The notes: generated by a model not told the origin, from the sequence alone. DNA of 64,000 bases from Akkermansia muciniphila (GCF_040616545.1 NZ_CP156688.1:2728001-2792000), one strand, 5' to 3'; shown: positions 28,247 to 38,091, numbered from the stretch's first letter. A program made the numbers and translations.

Positions 28247-29257
28247 ATGCCACTTTTCCTATCTTCATCGCTCTCCCGTCTGCTGGTTCTCATCTTGGCG
28301 GTACTGTTCAGTTCCGGTATTCTACGGGCAGATAAAGAGGAAGAGGACACTTTAGAAGAAACCGGGCAAGAAGCCACCGGCCCCCTTAAAATCAAATCAC
28401 AGACAAAACTCTGCTCCGCAGATTACTATATCAAGGGTGGAAATGGAGACAAAAATGAGGATAAAAAGAGGATAAACATTGGAATTGGAGAAGAAATCAC
28501 TTTTCTGCTTGTCGGCAAACCGAAAGGCTCCATTAAAGAACTTAAATGGAACATTGAAGGAGATGGATTCAAAAAAACCAATTTAGACCAATTTACAGGA
28601 AACTTAAAAATTTCCTTAATTGCAAAGAATGATTTAAAAAAAGACACAACTGCTAAAATCAAAGCGGAAACAAGTGAAGGACTTCAGACAGCAATAACGA
28701 TTAATATAAAAGTTCCTAACAAAATAGAAGGGAAAAAATACACGGGCATATTCGAAGGCTCCGATGGTCAATCAATTAATGTCAGCGATTACCAAATTCC
28801 GGCAGGCAGACACGGGGTCATTGGATTCATTGAAGTAACCTTGTCGCCTACGGATGTAAGTTTCAAGAATATTAATGTTATTGAAAAAGACGGAGGACTT
28901 GGGTGGAAAGGAAAAGACAATGGCAAGCCCAAACCTGCTCTGGCTTCCGGCCATACCGGAAATGGAGCTGGAAAAATCGCTAGAATACAAGATAAAAACA
29001 CGTTTTATGATTTTGTCAGTGAATTGGAGGATATCATCGTCGTTCTCGACACTATTAAGAAAACCAACGAAAATCCTCAAGAATTTTGGTGGGTATGTAA
29101 TGCTCATGTCTATTTGAAAGACCAAAAGAAAGATCTGTTCCGGCTCGGTACGACAAATCAGGAATTTTATATTGAGGCTTTCTTGAAAGAGATAGCAACA
29201 AAAACGATCATCAAAAAATTTAACGTTACCTTTGAAAGAAACAGCAACGACGGTTAG
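28247..29257 (+). CDS. exported protein of unknown function with an Ig-like segment
   Basis: 336 residues with a signal peptide (LLVLILAVLFSSGILRAD). After an acidic linker comes a region that reads like a beta-sandwich/Ig-like fold (GIGEEITFLLVGKPKG, ELKWNIEGDGF, AITINIKVPN), and a strand IEVTLSPTDVSFKNINVIE. Lys/Asn/Ile-rich and clearly more AT-rich than flanking genes, a sign of recent acquisition. Followed after 7 bases by a second exported protein gene. I recognise no catalytic motif and name no function. Confidence 0.75.
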   Translation: MPLFLSSSLSRLLVLILAVLFSSGILRADKEEEDTLEETGQEATGPLKIKSQTKLCSADYYIKGGNGDKNEDKKRINIGIGEEITFLLVGKPKGSIKELKWNIEGDGFKKTNLDQFTGNLKISLIAKNDLKKDTTAKIKAETSEGLQTAITINIKVPNKIEGKKYTGIFEGSDGQSINVSDYQIPAGRHGVIGFIEVTLSPTDVSFKNINVIEKDGGLGWKGKDNGKPKPALASGHTGNGAGKIARIQDKNTFYDFVSELEDIIVVLDTIKKTNENPQEFWWVCNAHVYLKDQKKDLFRLGTTNQEFYIEAFLKEIATKTIIKKFNVTFERNSNDG

Positions 29258-29264
29258 AGTTACT

Positions 29265-30161
29265 ATGAAAACAATCTCATTTCTATTTTTTTGTTTTGTC
29301 TTCTTCACCATCGGTTGGAATACAAATGCCGATAATTTTACTCTGGAAACTCCAGAGTGCATTGAACAATACAAAACGTCTCCTGACGCCATCAAAAAGC
29401 TGAATGCCATACTAAAAGACAATCAGATTAAATCCTTTTACAATGAAGCAGAAAAAAACGAACTTACTTTCAGCATCACAACGAAAGATAATGTTTATAC
29501 TGAACTGAAAAATAAAATATGGTACTGCTATCTCGTAGCTACGGCTCCTGTTTTTACTTTTAAAACATACAAAGAAACGGAACCGGATATTGATATAGAC
29601 GATACGGCGGATCTTAGCCGTAAATCCATGGTATGCGGCTTTCTTGCAAAGTATATAGGACTAATCCGGGATTCCGGAGAAATCAAGGAATCTCTCAAAA
29701 AAAAGACCATCCGGCGCCTTCTGCTCCCTTATTACGCACACATTCTGAAACAATTTAAAAATGCCCACGAGCAAAATCCTTATAATATCACCGAAACCAA
29801 GGAGCAGGGTGAACATAAAAAAGAAAACACCATTTACGTCACCTCCCGAAAACAGATGGAAGAAATTTTTACCCGCATAAATGAAATCGCAGATGGAAAA
29901 TCCTTCATCAATGCAAGAAACATCATCGTAGAGGACGAAGTCAACTACCTTGAGAAGGTTTTTATGGAACTCCTCGTCGCCGAATTTCCAGGTACATATG
30001 CTAAGGTAGAGGATTTTCTTCTTAAAGCCGGATATTCCAGGGAAGACATTCCCGGCCTAATTGACCGCACCGTTGGACGGGATGATAAAACCGATTTTCT
30101 ATACCAAGGCAAGCACCGGATTGAACATGACCGGCTTTTTAAAAAGAAGAGAAAGAAATAA
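29265..30161 (+). CDS. exported basic protein of unknown function
   Basis: 298 residues from the ATG at 29265, chosen because it begins a signal peptide (MKTISFLFFCFVFFTIGW, cleaved near NTNA); the frame is open 11 codons further upstream inside the preceding gene. Largely helical and Lys/Glu-rich with a strongly basic tail (RLFKKKRKK). AT-rich like its partner, and probably translated from the same mRNA. No family recognised. The two-gene unit next to a phage nozzle-like gene could be cargo of an old mobile element, but no integrase or transposase is visible. Confidence 0.72.
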   Translation: MKTISFLFFCFVFFTIGWNTNADNFTLETPECIEQYKTSPDAIKKLNAILKDNQIKSFYNEAEKNELTFSITTKDNVYTELKNKIWYCYLVATAPVFTFKTYKETEPDIDIDDTADLSRKSMVCGFLAKYIGLIRDSGEIKESLKKKTIRRLLLPYYAHILKQFKNAHEQNPYNITETKEQGEHKKENTIYVTSRKQMEEIFTRINEIADGKSFINARNIIVEDEVNYLEKVFMELLVAEFPGTYAKVEDFLLKAGYSREDIPGLIDRTVGRDDKTDFLYQGKHRIEHDRLFKKKRKK

Positions 30162-30324
30162 AAAATCCGGTTCTTCCCTTAAAAATATCCTTCCGAGAAT
30201 GGATATAGTTTTCTACCTAAGTAGAACCTCCCCCCCTAAAAAGGAATCCAAGGTATCTCCTCCTTCCCTTTCCCGGCCCTTGCTTTTGCAAGACGTGGAA
30301 ACGGTTTGAATATCCAGTCCTCCC

Positions 30325-31638
30325 CTACAGGGCAATGGCCCACAGCACCTTCAGGTAGCGGCCTTCCGGATAAGTGCTCAGGAAGGGGTGGTCCCAGCCG
30401 GGGCCGGTCATGGCCATGATCTGGAGCTTGCGCCCCTGCCGCTGGGCGGCCTTGATGACGGTCTGTTCAAATTCCGCGGGGGAAAGCAGCCCGGAGCAGG
30501 AACAGGTGACGAACAGGCCGCCGGGCCGCACGCACTGCAAGCCCAGCATGTTGAGGTCATGGTACTTTTTGATGCCTTCCTCGTATCCCTCCCGGCCGAT
30601 GATGAATTTGGGCGGGTCCAGCAGCACGGCGTCAAACAGGCGTCCGTTGCGCACCATCTGGCGCGCGTAGACAAATGCGTCCGCATGCACGAAGTCAATG
30701 CGCTGCTGGTTGATGTTTCCATTCCTCTTGGCCATGGCGATGGCCTTTTCATCCAGGTCCACGCCCGTGACTTCCGCGGCGCCTCCCAGCATCTTGGCGG
30801 CAATGGAAAAGCCGCCGCTGTAGCAGCACAGGTCCAGCACCGTGGCCCCCTTCACCAGGGAGGCGAATTTGAGGCGGTTGTCCCGCTGGTCACAGAAGAA
30901 GCCCGTCTTGTGCCCCTGGGCGAAGTCCACTTCATAAGTGATGCCGTTTTCCACAATCTTCACCATCCGGACGGGAGCCGGGGATTCCGGGGCGTCCTCC
31001 GCGCGGATGCCTTCCATGCGGGCAATGCTCTCGTCCACCTGCACCACGTGGCGTTTGGTGCCGCACAGGCGGTGCAGCAGGGGCAGCCAGCGGTCCAGAC
31101 GCTGCCAGACGGCCAGCGTGCTCACCTCCAGGCTCAGCACGTCCGCATAACGGTCCACCACCAGGCCGCCCAGGCCGTCGGAGTCACCGTGCAGCACGCG
31201 GTACGCGTTAGTGGTTTCATCCAGGCGCAGAATGTCCCTGCGCAGCTTCACGGCGCGTTCCAGGGCGGCGTCCAGGTCCCGTTCCGTAAAGGCGTCCTTC
31301 CCGTGGTATACCACGCGCAGGGGCGTTCGGCTGGCTTCATTCCAGAAGCCGGCGCCGAAGAGTTCCCCGTTCTTGTCATAGACGTGCACCAGGCTTCCCG
31401 GAGCTATTTCCCCGCTCACGGAGCCGAGCATGCGGGGGAATACGGCCGGATTGTACGTGAAGTACTTCAGTTCCACCCACGGCGTGAGCCATTGTTCACT
31501 GCCTTCCGGTGATTTGTTGACAAAAGAGGCCTTCCTGGGGGCCGTGCGCGGGCGCGGCCCCTGCTGGGAACGCCGGTCCCGGTAGGAGGGCCTGGGGCGG
31601 GAATCACGGGCGTCACGGGGATTGCGGAAATCATTCAT
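30325..31638 (-). CDS. second RlmI-like class I SAM-dependent methyltransferase
   Basis: 437 residues. The first 45 are Arg/Pro/Ser-rich and low-complexity (a possible RNA-binding tail), then a PUA-like domain (ELKYFTYNPAVFPRML), GLGGLVVDRYADVLSLE, and the methyltransferase core VLDLCCYSGGFSIAAKML, AEVTGVDLDEKAIAMAKRN, LLDPPKFIIGREG. Same family as 23724-24908 but divergent, so the two probably modify different rRNA bases. Its ATG overlaps the TGA of the upstream RmlD-like gene (ATGA), indicating translational coupling. Confidence 0.9.
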   Translation of the reverse strand: MNDFRNPRDARDSRPRPSYRDRRSQQGPRPRTAPRKASFVNKSPEGSEQWLTPWVELKYFTYNPAVFPRMLGSVSGEIAPGSLVHVYDKNGELFGAGFWNEASRTPLRVVYHGKDAFTERDLDAALERAVKLRRDILRLDETTNAYRVLHGDSDGLGGLVVDRYADVLSLEVSTLAVWQRLDRWLPLLHRLCGTKRHVVQVDESIARMEGIRAEDAPESPAPVRMVKIVENGITYEVDFAQGHKTGFFCDQRDNRLKFASLVKGATVLDLCCYSGGFSIAAKMLGGAAEVTGVDLDEKAIAMAKRNGNINQQRIDFVHADAFVYARQMVRNGRLFDAVLLDPPKFIIGREGYEEGIKKYHDLNMLGLQCVRPGGLFVTCSCSGLLSPAEFEQTVIKAAQRQGRKLQIMAMTGPGWDHPFLSTYPEGRYLKVLWAIAL

Positions 31639-32540
31639 GAGATTCGGGAGAGAAATGTTGGATCTGAGGCATAGCGAGCCACGGCCAGGTCAATGGCCTC
31701 TTCATACGTCCTCACTGGCTTCTTCATCAGGGAAGCGAGCCGTTCGCAGGACATGGCGGTATGCCGGGGCCGAGCATCCCTGAAACCGGCCTGTTCGTCG
31801 AGCTTTTGTTCCGCCACGGGCGGCAAAGAAGGCAGAAGGCCATGCCTTGCCGCGCTTTCCAGCGTCTTCACGGCATATCCGTGCCAGGAAACCGGCTCCC
31901 CGGACTGGCACAGGTGCAGCACGCCGGACGCATCGCTTTCATACATCAGGAAGCGCAGCCAGCCGCACAGGTCCTCCACCCAGGCGGGCATGGACCATTT
32001 GTCCGCCACGGCGGAGAGCGGTTCTCCGTTCAGCGCCTTGCGCAGCACCATCTCCGGAAAGGAGGGGCGCTCCGGATTGCCGAACACCCAGGAAACGCGG
32101 GCAACCAGCGCCTCCGGCATCTCCTCCCGCACGCGGAGTTCCGCCTCCAGCTTGGATTCTCCGTACACATTCACGGGGCGGCACTTTTCCGCCTCCGTTT
32201 TCAGGCCTCCCCTCCTGCCGTCCAGCACGTAGTCCGTGCTCAGATGGATGAAGCGCATGCCCTCCAGGCGGCAGATGCGGGCCATCATCTCCGGAGCCAT
32301 GGCGTTCACGCGGTGCGCCGTCTCCGGATCATCCAGGCAGGCCTCCAGGCCGCTCACGGCGGCGCAGTTCACCACATGGGTGGCGCCCGAGGAAAGCAGC
32401 ACGTTTTTCAGGACTTTTAAATCCTTTAAATCACAGGCGTTCCGGCCGCACCTCACCACTTCCATGCCTTCTTTTTCCAGATGCGCCGCCAGGCGGCTCC
32501 CCACCCGTCCGCCCGCCCCAAACACCAATGTCCTGTACAT
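31635..32540 (-). CDS. RmlD-like NAD(P)-dependent sugar reductase (extended SDR)
   Basis: 301 residues from the ATG at 32540 (MYRTLVFGAGGRVGSRLA); a longer frame upstream adds non-family residues. It has the Rossmann GAGGRVG, STDYVLDGRRGG, the YGESK catalytic Tyr/Lys pair, and SWVFGNPERPSF, as in dTDP-4-dehydrorhamnose reductases. No other rhamnose genes are nearby, so the precise substrate is unknown. Overlaps by 4 bases with the downstream methyltransferase gene, an unusual pairing. Confidence 0.82.
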   Translation of the reverse strand: MYRTLVFGAGGRVGSRLAAHLEKEGMEVVRCGRNACDLKDLKVLKNVLLSSGATHVVNCAAVSGLEACLDDPETAHRVNAMAPEMMARICRLEGMRFIHLSTDYVLDGRRGGLKTEAEKCRPVNVYGESKLEAELRVREEMPEALVARVSWVFGNPERPSFPEMVLRKALNGEPLSAVADKWSMPAWVEDLCGWLRFLMYESDASGVLHLCQSGEPVSWHGYAVKTLESAARHGLLPSLPPVAEQKLDEQAGFRDARPRHTAMSCERLASLMKKPVRTYEEAIDLAVARYASDPTFLSRIS

Positions 32541-32622
32541 GACACGGAGCTTAGCCTTTCCCCCTTCAAAATCCAATGGAAAACCCTTTTTCATCGTGAC
32601 AAAAGATTGAAAGGCTGTTTGA

Positions 32623-33582
32623 ATGAAAGTTGTGTTTTACCATGAATATTCTTTAACGGCCTGCGGTCCGCTGAACGCCAGAGCCGCGGAAGTTTGCAGG
32701 AAGGGAGCCCTCATTAAAACGGATGAAGGCGGGTACGGCTGCATCCATCCCTGGCCGGAGCTGGGGGACGCCACGCTGCAGGAGGAACTGGACGCGCTCA
32801 GGAAGGGAAGCCCCCTGCCGCTGGGCGTCCGCGCCGTGGAGTGCGCCCGGACGGACGGAGAGGCGCGCGCGAAGGGAATCAGCCTGTTTGACGGCCTCCA
32901 CATCCCCGCCAGCCATGCCACGCTGCCCTCCTGCGTCAGCCCCGCCACCATCCGCATCATGGAATCCAAGGGGTTCAAGGCAGGAAAAATCAAGGCCAGC
33001 CCCAACCTGGCGGCCGCCCTGGAACGGCTGACCATGCTGGCCTCCATGGTCCCCGCCTGGCGCTGGCGGCTGGATTTCAACGGCTGCCTGAATGAAAACG
33101 ATTCCCTGAAGTTCTGGAAATCCCTGCCCCACCACCTGAAAACCCGGATAGACTTCATTGAAGATCCGTGCCCCTTCTCCATCCAGAGCTGGGAACGGCT
33201 GGTGGACGCCGGAATGCCGCTGGCCCTGGATATGGGTTCGGACTCGGAGCACCAGCCGGCCATCTCCTCGGACCTGCCCATCATCCGCATCGTCAAGCCC
33301 GCGCGGGAAGCCATCCCCGCATATCTTTACGAAGCCCCCGTCTTCACCACCGTCATGGACCACCCCGTGGGGCAGCTCTGGGCCGTTTACCAAGCGGCGG
33401 ATTATTATCGCAACGCCCTGCCCACGGAAATTCCTCTCTGCGGCCTCTGCACGCACCTTCTGTTTGAACCGGACCCCTTCATTGACCAGATGGGCGGCAT
33501 GAATCCGCAGGTGGCCGTACCCGCCGGAACGGGCCTGGGCTTTGACGGGATGCTGGAGGCCCTGCCCTGGAAAAAACTTTAA
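32623..33582 (+). CDS. menC: enolase-superfamily protein, probable o-succinylbenzoate synthase
   Basis: 319 residues. Catalytic residues of the MenC/OSBS branch can be aligned: KIK motif (GKIKAS), metal ligands in LDFNGCL (Asp), IEDPCPF (Glu) and LALDMGSD (Asp), and the far lysine in RIVKPAR. OSBS dehydrates SHCHC to o-succinylbenzoate in menaquinone synthesis. No other men gene is in the window, so assignment within the superfamily (versus dipeptide epimerase or a promiscuous member) rests on motif spacing and small size. Divergent from the RmlD-like gene by 82 bases. Confidence 0.75.
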   Translation: MKVVFYHEYSLTACGPLNARAAEVCRKGALIKTDEGGYGCIHPWPELGDATLQEELDALRKGSPLPLGVRAVECARTDGEARAKGISLFDGLHIPASHATLPSCVSPATIRIMESKGFKAGKIKASPNLAAALERLTMLASMVPAWRWRLDFNGCLNENDSLKFWKSLPHHLKTRIDFIEDPCPFSIQSWERLVDAGMPLALDMGSDSEHQPAISSDLPIIRIVKPAREAIPAYLYEAPVFTTVMDHPVGQLWAVYQAADYYRNALPTEIPLCGLCTHLLFEPDPFIDQMGGMNPQVAVPAGTGLGFDGMLEALPWKKL

Positions 33583-33619
33583 CGGCGCGCCGCGCTTTCC
33601 CGGAACCCCGCACGGGCAC

Positions 33620-33652
33620 AAAAAAGGCATGAAGCGGAACGCGCTTCATGCC
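33620..33652. terminator. bidirectional terminator between menC and GH20
   Basis: GGCATGAAGCG (33626-33636) pairs with CGCTTCATGCC (33642-33652). On the minus strand it runs into TTTTTT (33625-33620), ending the GH20 message; on the plus strand TTTGTC follows. Confidence 0.85.
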
Positions 33653-33684
33653 TTTGTCATTTACCGGAACAGCCGGGAAACCCG

Positions 33685-35862
33685 TTACCTGGGCTCCGTG
33701 GAGAACTTCAGTCCGGGATATTCCTTCACGTTGCAGCCGGGCGTTTTGGGATTCACCTGCACCGGAACGAACGTGAACATCCACCGGCGCGCGGAATTGT
33801 TGCTGGGGCTTTTCACCAGCACGCGGTTCCAGCCCTTCTTGAGGGGAATCATCGTGGGCTCGCGGAAATGGTAGTTTTCATCCACCATCACGCCGCCGTT
33901 ATGGGGCTTCTTCCATTGCGGGGGATCAATCTCCTGCCCGTTCACGAAGAACTTGGGATTTGCGTGGAACCACTTGCCGGGAACGCTCGCCGGGCCGTTG
34001 CGCCAGTCGGATGTGGCCCAGGTATGGCCGCTGATCCAGAAGGGCACCGTCTGCGCCTTGGGGGAATAAATGTACGTCTGCGCGTAATAGGTATGGTTCT
34101 TGTGGGGGTAGGCCCCCATCTTCGCCCCGTTGAACAGCGTCGGGAAATCGCAGTAATGCTTGAAGATGATGGTGGCTCCCGTGTAGGCATCCTTGGACCA
34201 CTCGTAGGTGACGCCGTCAATCTCGTAGGAATCCTTCATCTTCCCGGTCTTGTTGTCCGCCTCCGGGGCAAACTCCGTTTCCGTCTTTCCGCCGTTGGGG
34301 ATGGGCCCCAGCAGCTTCCACGGAATATGGGCCTGCCGCACGTAATTGAACTCCTTGTTCACGAAGAAGCGGTCCCGGATGGCGAGCACGCGGTTCTCGT
34401 ACTCCGCAAACCCTTTCAGCAGCGGGTCCCCCTGCACCGGAAGGTTGGAGAAATACTTCATGTACTCGTCCTGGTTGGGGTCTCCCTGCACCTTTTCATG
34501 GGGATTGTTCCACAAGGGTTCGGAAACGAACGCCATGCCTGCGTAAACGGGCGTCTGGAGAACCTGGTTGCGCGGGTCCGTGATTTCCAGGTCCGGGAAG
34601 GAGCACAGCATCATGCCCAGGCCGTCCGCATTCTGGAACGGGCACGCCCGGCGGAAATACATGGTCATGGCCGTTTCAAACGGATCAAGGTGGTTCAGGT
34701 AGGTCTCCAGGGAATCCACGTACCTGGCTCCGTTGGCAGGCCACGCGCCGCGGTTCTGGCGGCCGGACCACAATTGCTGGATGGAGCCGTTATAGCCTTT
34801 CGGAGTCAGGCCGGGGTGCCACCTCATGGGCGTACGGCCGCAGGACTCCACCGCATTGATGTACTCCTTCAAAATATCATTGTTCACCTGCTCGTCCTTG
34901 CCGTGGGCCTCATCCGTGCCGATGTGGATGATAGGCATCTTCTCCCTGGGCACCAGGGAGCACATCTCCTTGATGAGGGCCACCAGGGCCTTGGTGGCCT
35001 TCTCATCGCTCATCTTTACGTTGAGCGCCTTGCGGAACGCCTGGCTGTGCCCCGGCATGTCCATCTCCGGAATCAGCAGGATGTTGCGCAGGCGGCAGTA
35101 CTCCACCAGCTGCTTGAACTCCTTCTGCGTATAAAACTTGCCGGGCATGCGCGTAAAGTTCCTGGGATCATTCAGCTCCGGATAAATCTTGGACTCCAGC
35201 CGCCAGCCGGGATGTTCCGTGAAATGGAAGTGGTACACGTTCAGCTTCAGCTGCGCCATGGAGTCCAGCTCCTGCGCGATCAGGGGGAGGGGCATGTAAT
35301 TGCGCCCCACGTCGTTCATGAATCCGCGGATTTCAAAATCCGGCCAGTCCACGATGTCGCACGCGGCAACCGTGGTGGTTCCGCCGCGGCGCAGAAGAAG
35401 CTGCTCCAGCGTCTTCATGCCGTAATAAAACCCCTTGGTGTCCCTGGCCGTGATCAGCGCGCCTCCGGGAGTCACGCGCAGGGAGTAAGCCTCCTCCTTC
35501 AGCTTGGGATTCTCCGTCCCGGCCTTCACCTCCCCTTTCACGAACTTGATGGCGAACGCTCCGTCCTGGGCCACCTTCACCCGGTGGTCCGCCAGGAAGG
35601 ACTTCAATTCGGAAACGATAAACTTCATCTGCTCCGGATAGGAAGTCCTGGACGGCGCGGGAGCCAGAATCCGCACGGACTGCACGGGTATGGCCTTGCC
35701 GTCCCAGCGTAGTTCCTGGGGCTTGGGAACCAGCGGAGGCTGGTCGGCCGGAAACAGTCTGTAATTGGCCCCCGTGGCCGGAAAGGAAGGAGCGGTATCC
35801 TGCCCCCACGCCCCGGCGCACGCCATGCACATCCATGCCAACGATAACAAGAGAAACTTCAT
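33685..35862 (-). CDS. GH20 beta-N-acetylhexosaminidase, secreted
   Basis: 725 residues from the ATG at 35862, which opens a signal peptide (MKFLLLSLAWMCMACAGAWG). Residues about 35-160 are the GH20b domain, and about 165-500 the TIM barrel with NDVGRNYMPLPLIAQELD, PEMDMPGHSQAF and the catalytic Asp317-Glu318 pair in IHIGTDEAHG. The C-terminal 200 residues are beta-rich. It releases terminal GlcNAc/GalNAc from glycans outside the cytoplasm; with nagB it suits mucin breakdown. Own terminator downstream. Confidence 0.93.
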   Translation of the reverse strand: MKFLLLSLAWMCMACAGAWGQDTAPSFPATGANYRLFPADQPPLVPKPQELRWDGKAIPVQSVRILAPAPSRTSYPEQMKFIVSELKSFLADHRVKVAQDGAFAIKFVKGEVKAGTENPKLKEEAYSLRVTPGGALITARDTKGFYYGMKTLEQLLLRRGGTTTVAACDIVDWPDFEIRGFMNDVGRNYMPLPLIAQELDSMAQLKLNVYHFHFTEHPGWRLESKIYPELNDPRNFTRMPGKFYTQKEFKQLVEYCRLRNILLIPEMDMPGHSQAFRKALNVKMSDEKATKALVALIKEMCSLVPREKMPIIHIGTDEAHGKDEQVNNDILKEYINAVESCGRTPMRWHPGLTPKGYNGSIQQLWSGRQNRGAWPANGARYVDSLETYLNHLDPFETAMTMYFRRACPFQNADGLGMMLCSFPDLEITDPRNQVLQTPVYAGMAFVSEPLWNNPHEKVQGDPNQDEYMKYFSNLPVQGDPLLKGFAEYENRVLAIRDRFFVNKEFNYVRQAHIPWKLLGPIPNGGKTETEFAPEADNKTGKMKDSYEIDGVTYEWSKDAYTGATIIFKHYCDFPTLFNGAKMGAYPHKNHTYYAQTYIYSPKAQTVPFWISGHTWATSDWRNGPASVPGKWFHANPKFFVNGQEIDPPQWKKPHNGGVMVDENYHFREPTMIPLKKGWNRVLVKSPSNNSARRWMFTFVPVQVNPKTPGCNVKEYPGLKFSTEPR

Positions 35863-35972
35863 GCGGCTAATAATACGCCCGGAAAGCCCCCGTCCTGTCA
35901 AATCCATCGTGCCGCATTCCGCGGAAAACGGGCCTTTTACAGCAGTTTTTGCAAAAAGACCAGTACCGGAGC

Positions 35973-36416
35973 CTACATGACGGAGGGCGCCTGCACCGGC
36001 TGCACGGCGGGACGGGCGTCCGTCTCCCCGCTGATGCCGTTCACGGCCACGCCGTGGCGCACGACGTAAAGCCCCGCTTCCTCCTCCGTCTTCCCGGCCG
36101 CAAAGCCCCAGTAATAATTGCTCCGGTCATGGTAGCACGCCCATTCCCCGCTGATGCCGGGGCGGGCCTCCATCAGCAGGGAATAGGAATCCGCCGGGGA
36201 AACCTTGAAGCCGCGGGGCGTCTCCAGCCCGGAGGAGGGAAAGGAGCTGATGTCCCCCCTCCAGACCAGATCCAGGGGGGAGGAAGATATCAGGCCGTCC
36301 GCAAGACGGGTGCCCGCCAGCATCTGCCCGGTGCCGAGCATGGGCAGGCATGAGGCGTACAGAAGGGTGGTTCCGCAGACGGCGGCGCAAAGAACGGAGC
36401 GAAGGGATAAAGACAT
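35973..36416 (-). CDS. predicted lipoprotein of unknown function
   Basis: 147 residues from the ATG at 36416 (MSLSLRSVLCAAVCGTTLL) with a lipobox-like LYASC. The mature part (LDLVWRGDISSFP, WACYHDRSNYYWGFAAGKTEEEAG) has no recognised domain. It lies 110 bases upstream of the GH20 start on the same strand, so they may share transcription, but co-function is only a guess. Confidence 0.65.
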   Translation of the reverse strand: MSLSLRSVLCAAVCGTTLLYASCLPMLGTGQMLAGTRLADGLISSSPLDLVWRGDISSFPSSGLETPRGFKVSPADSYSLLMEARPGISGEWACYHDRSNYYWGFAAGKTEEEAGLYVVRHGVAVNGISGETDARPAVQPVQAPSVM

Positions 36417-36594
36417 GGCAGGTTCCTGGAAAAGGCGGAAAGGAATCAACTACCAAAAACTTCCCCAGTCAATCAAAAACAGGCCTTCCGGCCGCTGTGG
36501 CGGAAAAATGCCCGCTCCCCGGACGGGTGGACAGCTTGACAACCCCTCCGCGCATTTCTATAGTTTGCCTCCCGTCTGAAAAGGAGGTCCGTTC

Positions 36595-37968
36595 ATGGCA
36601 GCCCAGTCACGCAACATCGCAGAGTTGGAAAACGCATCCGTATGGCGTCTGCTGGTCCAGTACTCCCTGCCATCCATCGCCGGCATGGTGGTGTACTCCC
36701 TGTACAACATCATTGACAGCGTCTTCATCGGCCACGGGGTGGGCCCCCTGGCCCTGTCCGGCCTGGCCGTCACCTTCCCCATCATGAACCTGACCTTTGC
36801 CCTGGGCACGCTGGTAGGCATTGGCGGAGCGGCCATCAGCTCCATCCGGCTGGGCAAGAAAGACCAGGAGGGGACGGAACGCACGCTGGGGAACGTCCTC
36901 ATCATGAGCCTGATCGCCGCCGTGGTGCTGGTGGTTCCCACACTGCTTTTCCTGACGGAAATCCTGACCGCCTTCGGAGCCAGCGGACAGACGCTCACGT
37001 ACGCGTATGACTTCATGCTGGTCACCCTGCTGGGGCTGCCCGTCACATACGTCTTCTTCAACCTCAACCACGTCATGAGGGCCACCGGCTACCCCAAAAA
37101 GGCCATGGGCTCCACCCTGCTCTCCGTGGGGATCAATATCATCCTGGCGCCCATCTTCATCTTCTGGTTCAAATGGGGAATCACCGGGGCCGCCGTGGCC
37201 ACCCTGCTGGCCCAGGTCACCGGCATGGCGCGCGTGCTGCTCCACTTTTCCGACGCGGCCAGCACGGTCCACTTCCGCAGCGGCATCTGGGAACTGCGTA
37301 AGGCCATCGTCACCGGAATCCTGTCCATCGGCATGGCTCCGTGCCTGGTAAACGTCTGCGGCAGCGCGGTCACCATCGCCATTAACAGGCAGCTGGCGGA
37401 CCACGGGGGAGACCTGGCCATCGGGGCCTACGGCATCATCAACCGCATCCTCATCCTCTTCGCCATGCTCGTCATCGGCCTCACGCAGGGGATGCAGCCC
37501 ATCATCGGCTACAACCACGGGGCCATGAAGCCGGGCCGCGTGCTGCTCACGCTTAAATACGGCGTCCTGGCCGGGACCGCCTTCACCACGCTGGGCTTTC
37601 TGGCCTGCGTGCTCTTCCCCCGCGGCATTGCCGGACTGTTTACGGATGACGCGGCCCTCATCAGCCTGGCGGCCAACGGCCTGACCATCTGCGTGCTCGC
37701 CTTCCCGCTCATCGGCAGCCAGATCATCATCGGCAACTTCTTCCAGGCCATCGGCAAGGCGCGGCTCGCCATCTTCCTTTCCCTGACGCGCCAGATGCTC
37801 TTCCTGCTCCCGTTCCTGCTGGTACTGCCGCGATTCTGGGGCCAGGACGGCGTCTGGGCCTCCCTGCCGCTGGCGGATGTGCTCTCCTTCATCGTCACCC
37901 TGCTCTTCATCCGCCGGTTCCTCAAATACTACCGCCTGAAGAACAGGCACTACCTGCCCCAAGCGTAA
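36595..37968 (+). CDS. MATE family efflux transporter
   Basis: 457 residues, about 12 hydrophobic helices, typical MATE length. Seen: PSIAGMVVYSLYNIIDSVFIG (helix 1, quoted in part as MVVYSLYNIIDSVFIGHG), GIGGAAISSIRLGKKD and the internally repeated GMQPIIGYNHGA near the second half. MATE pumps export cationic compounds using Na+ or H+. A strong Shine-Dalgarno AAGGAGG lies 7 bases before the ATG, unusual in this window. Substrate unknown. Confidence 0.93.
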   Translation: MAAQSRNIAELENASVWRLLVQYSLPSIAGMVVYSLYNIIDSVFIGHGVGPLALSGLAVTFPIMNLTFALGTLVGIGGAAISSIRLGKKDQEGTERTLGNVLIMSLIAAVVLVVPTLLFLTEILTAFGASGQTLTYAYDFMLVTLLGLPVTYVFFNLNHVMRATGYPKKAMGSTLLSVGINIILAPIFIFWFKWGITGAAVATLLAQVTGMARVLLHFSDAASTVHFRSGIWELRKAIVTGILSIGMAPCLVNVCGSAVTIAINRQLADHGGDLAIGAYGIINRILILFAMLVIGLTQGMQPIIGYNHGAMKPGRVLLTLKYGVLAGTAFTTLGFLACVLFPRGIAGLFTDDAALISLAANGLTICVLAFPLIGSQIIIGNFFQAIGKARLAIFLSLTRQMLFLLPFLLVLPRFWGQDGVWASLPLADVLSFIVTLLFIRRFLKYYRLKNRHYLPQA

Positions 37969-38091
37969 GCCCCCGGCGTGTGACACAAGCCTTCCGGGGC
38001 CTTCCTTCGCTGCCGCCCAGTTTCCCTCTGGCTGCCGCAAAAGCTTGCGGAGTTCCTTCCCGGCAGGAAGAAAGCATGGTTTGCTGGTTTA

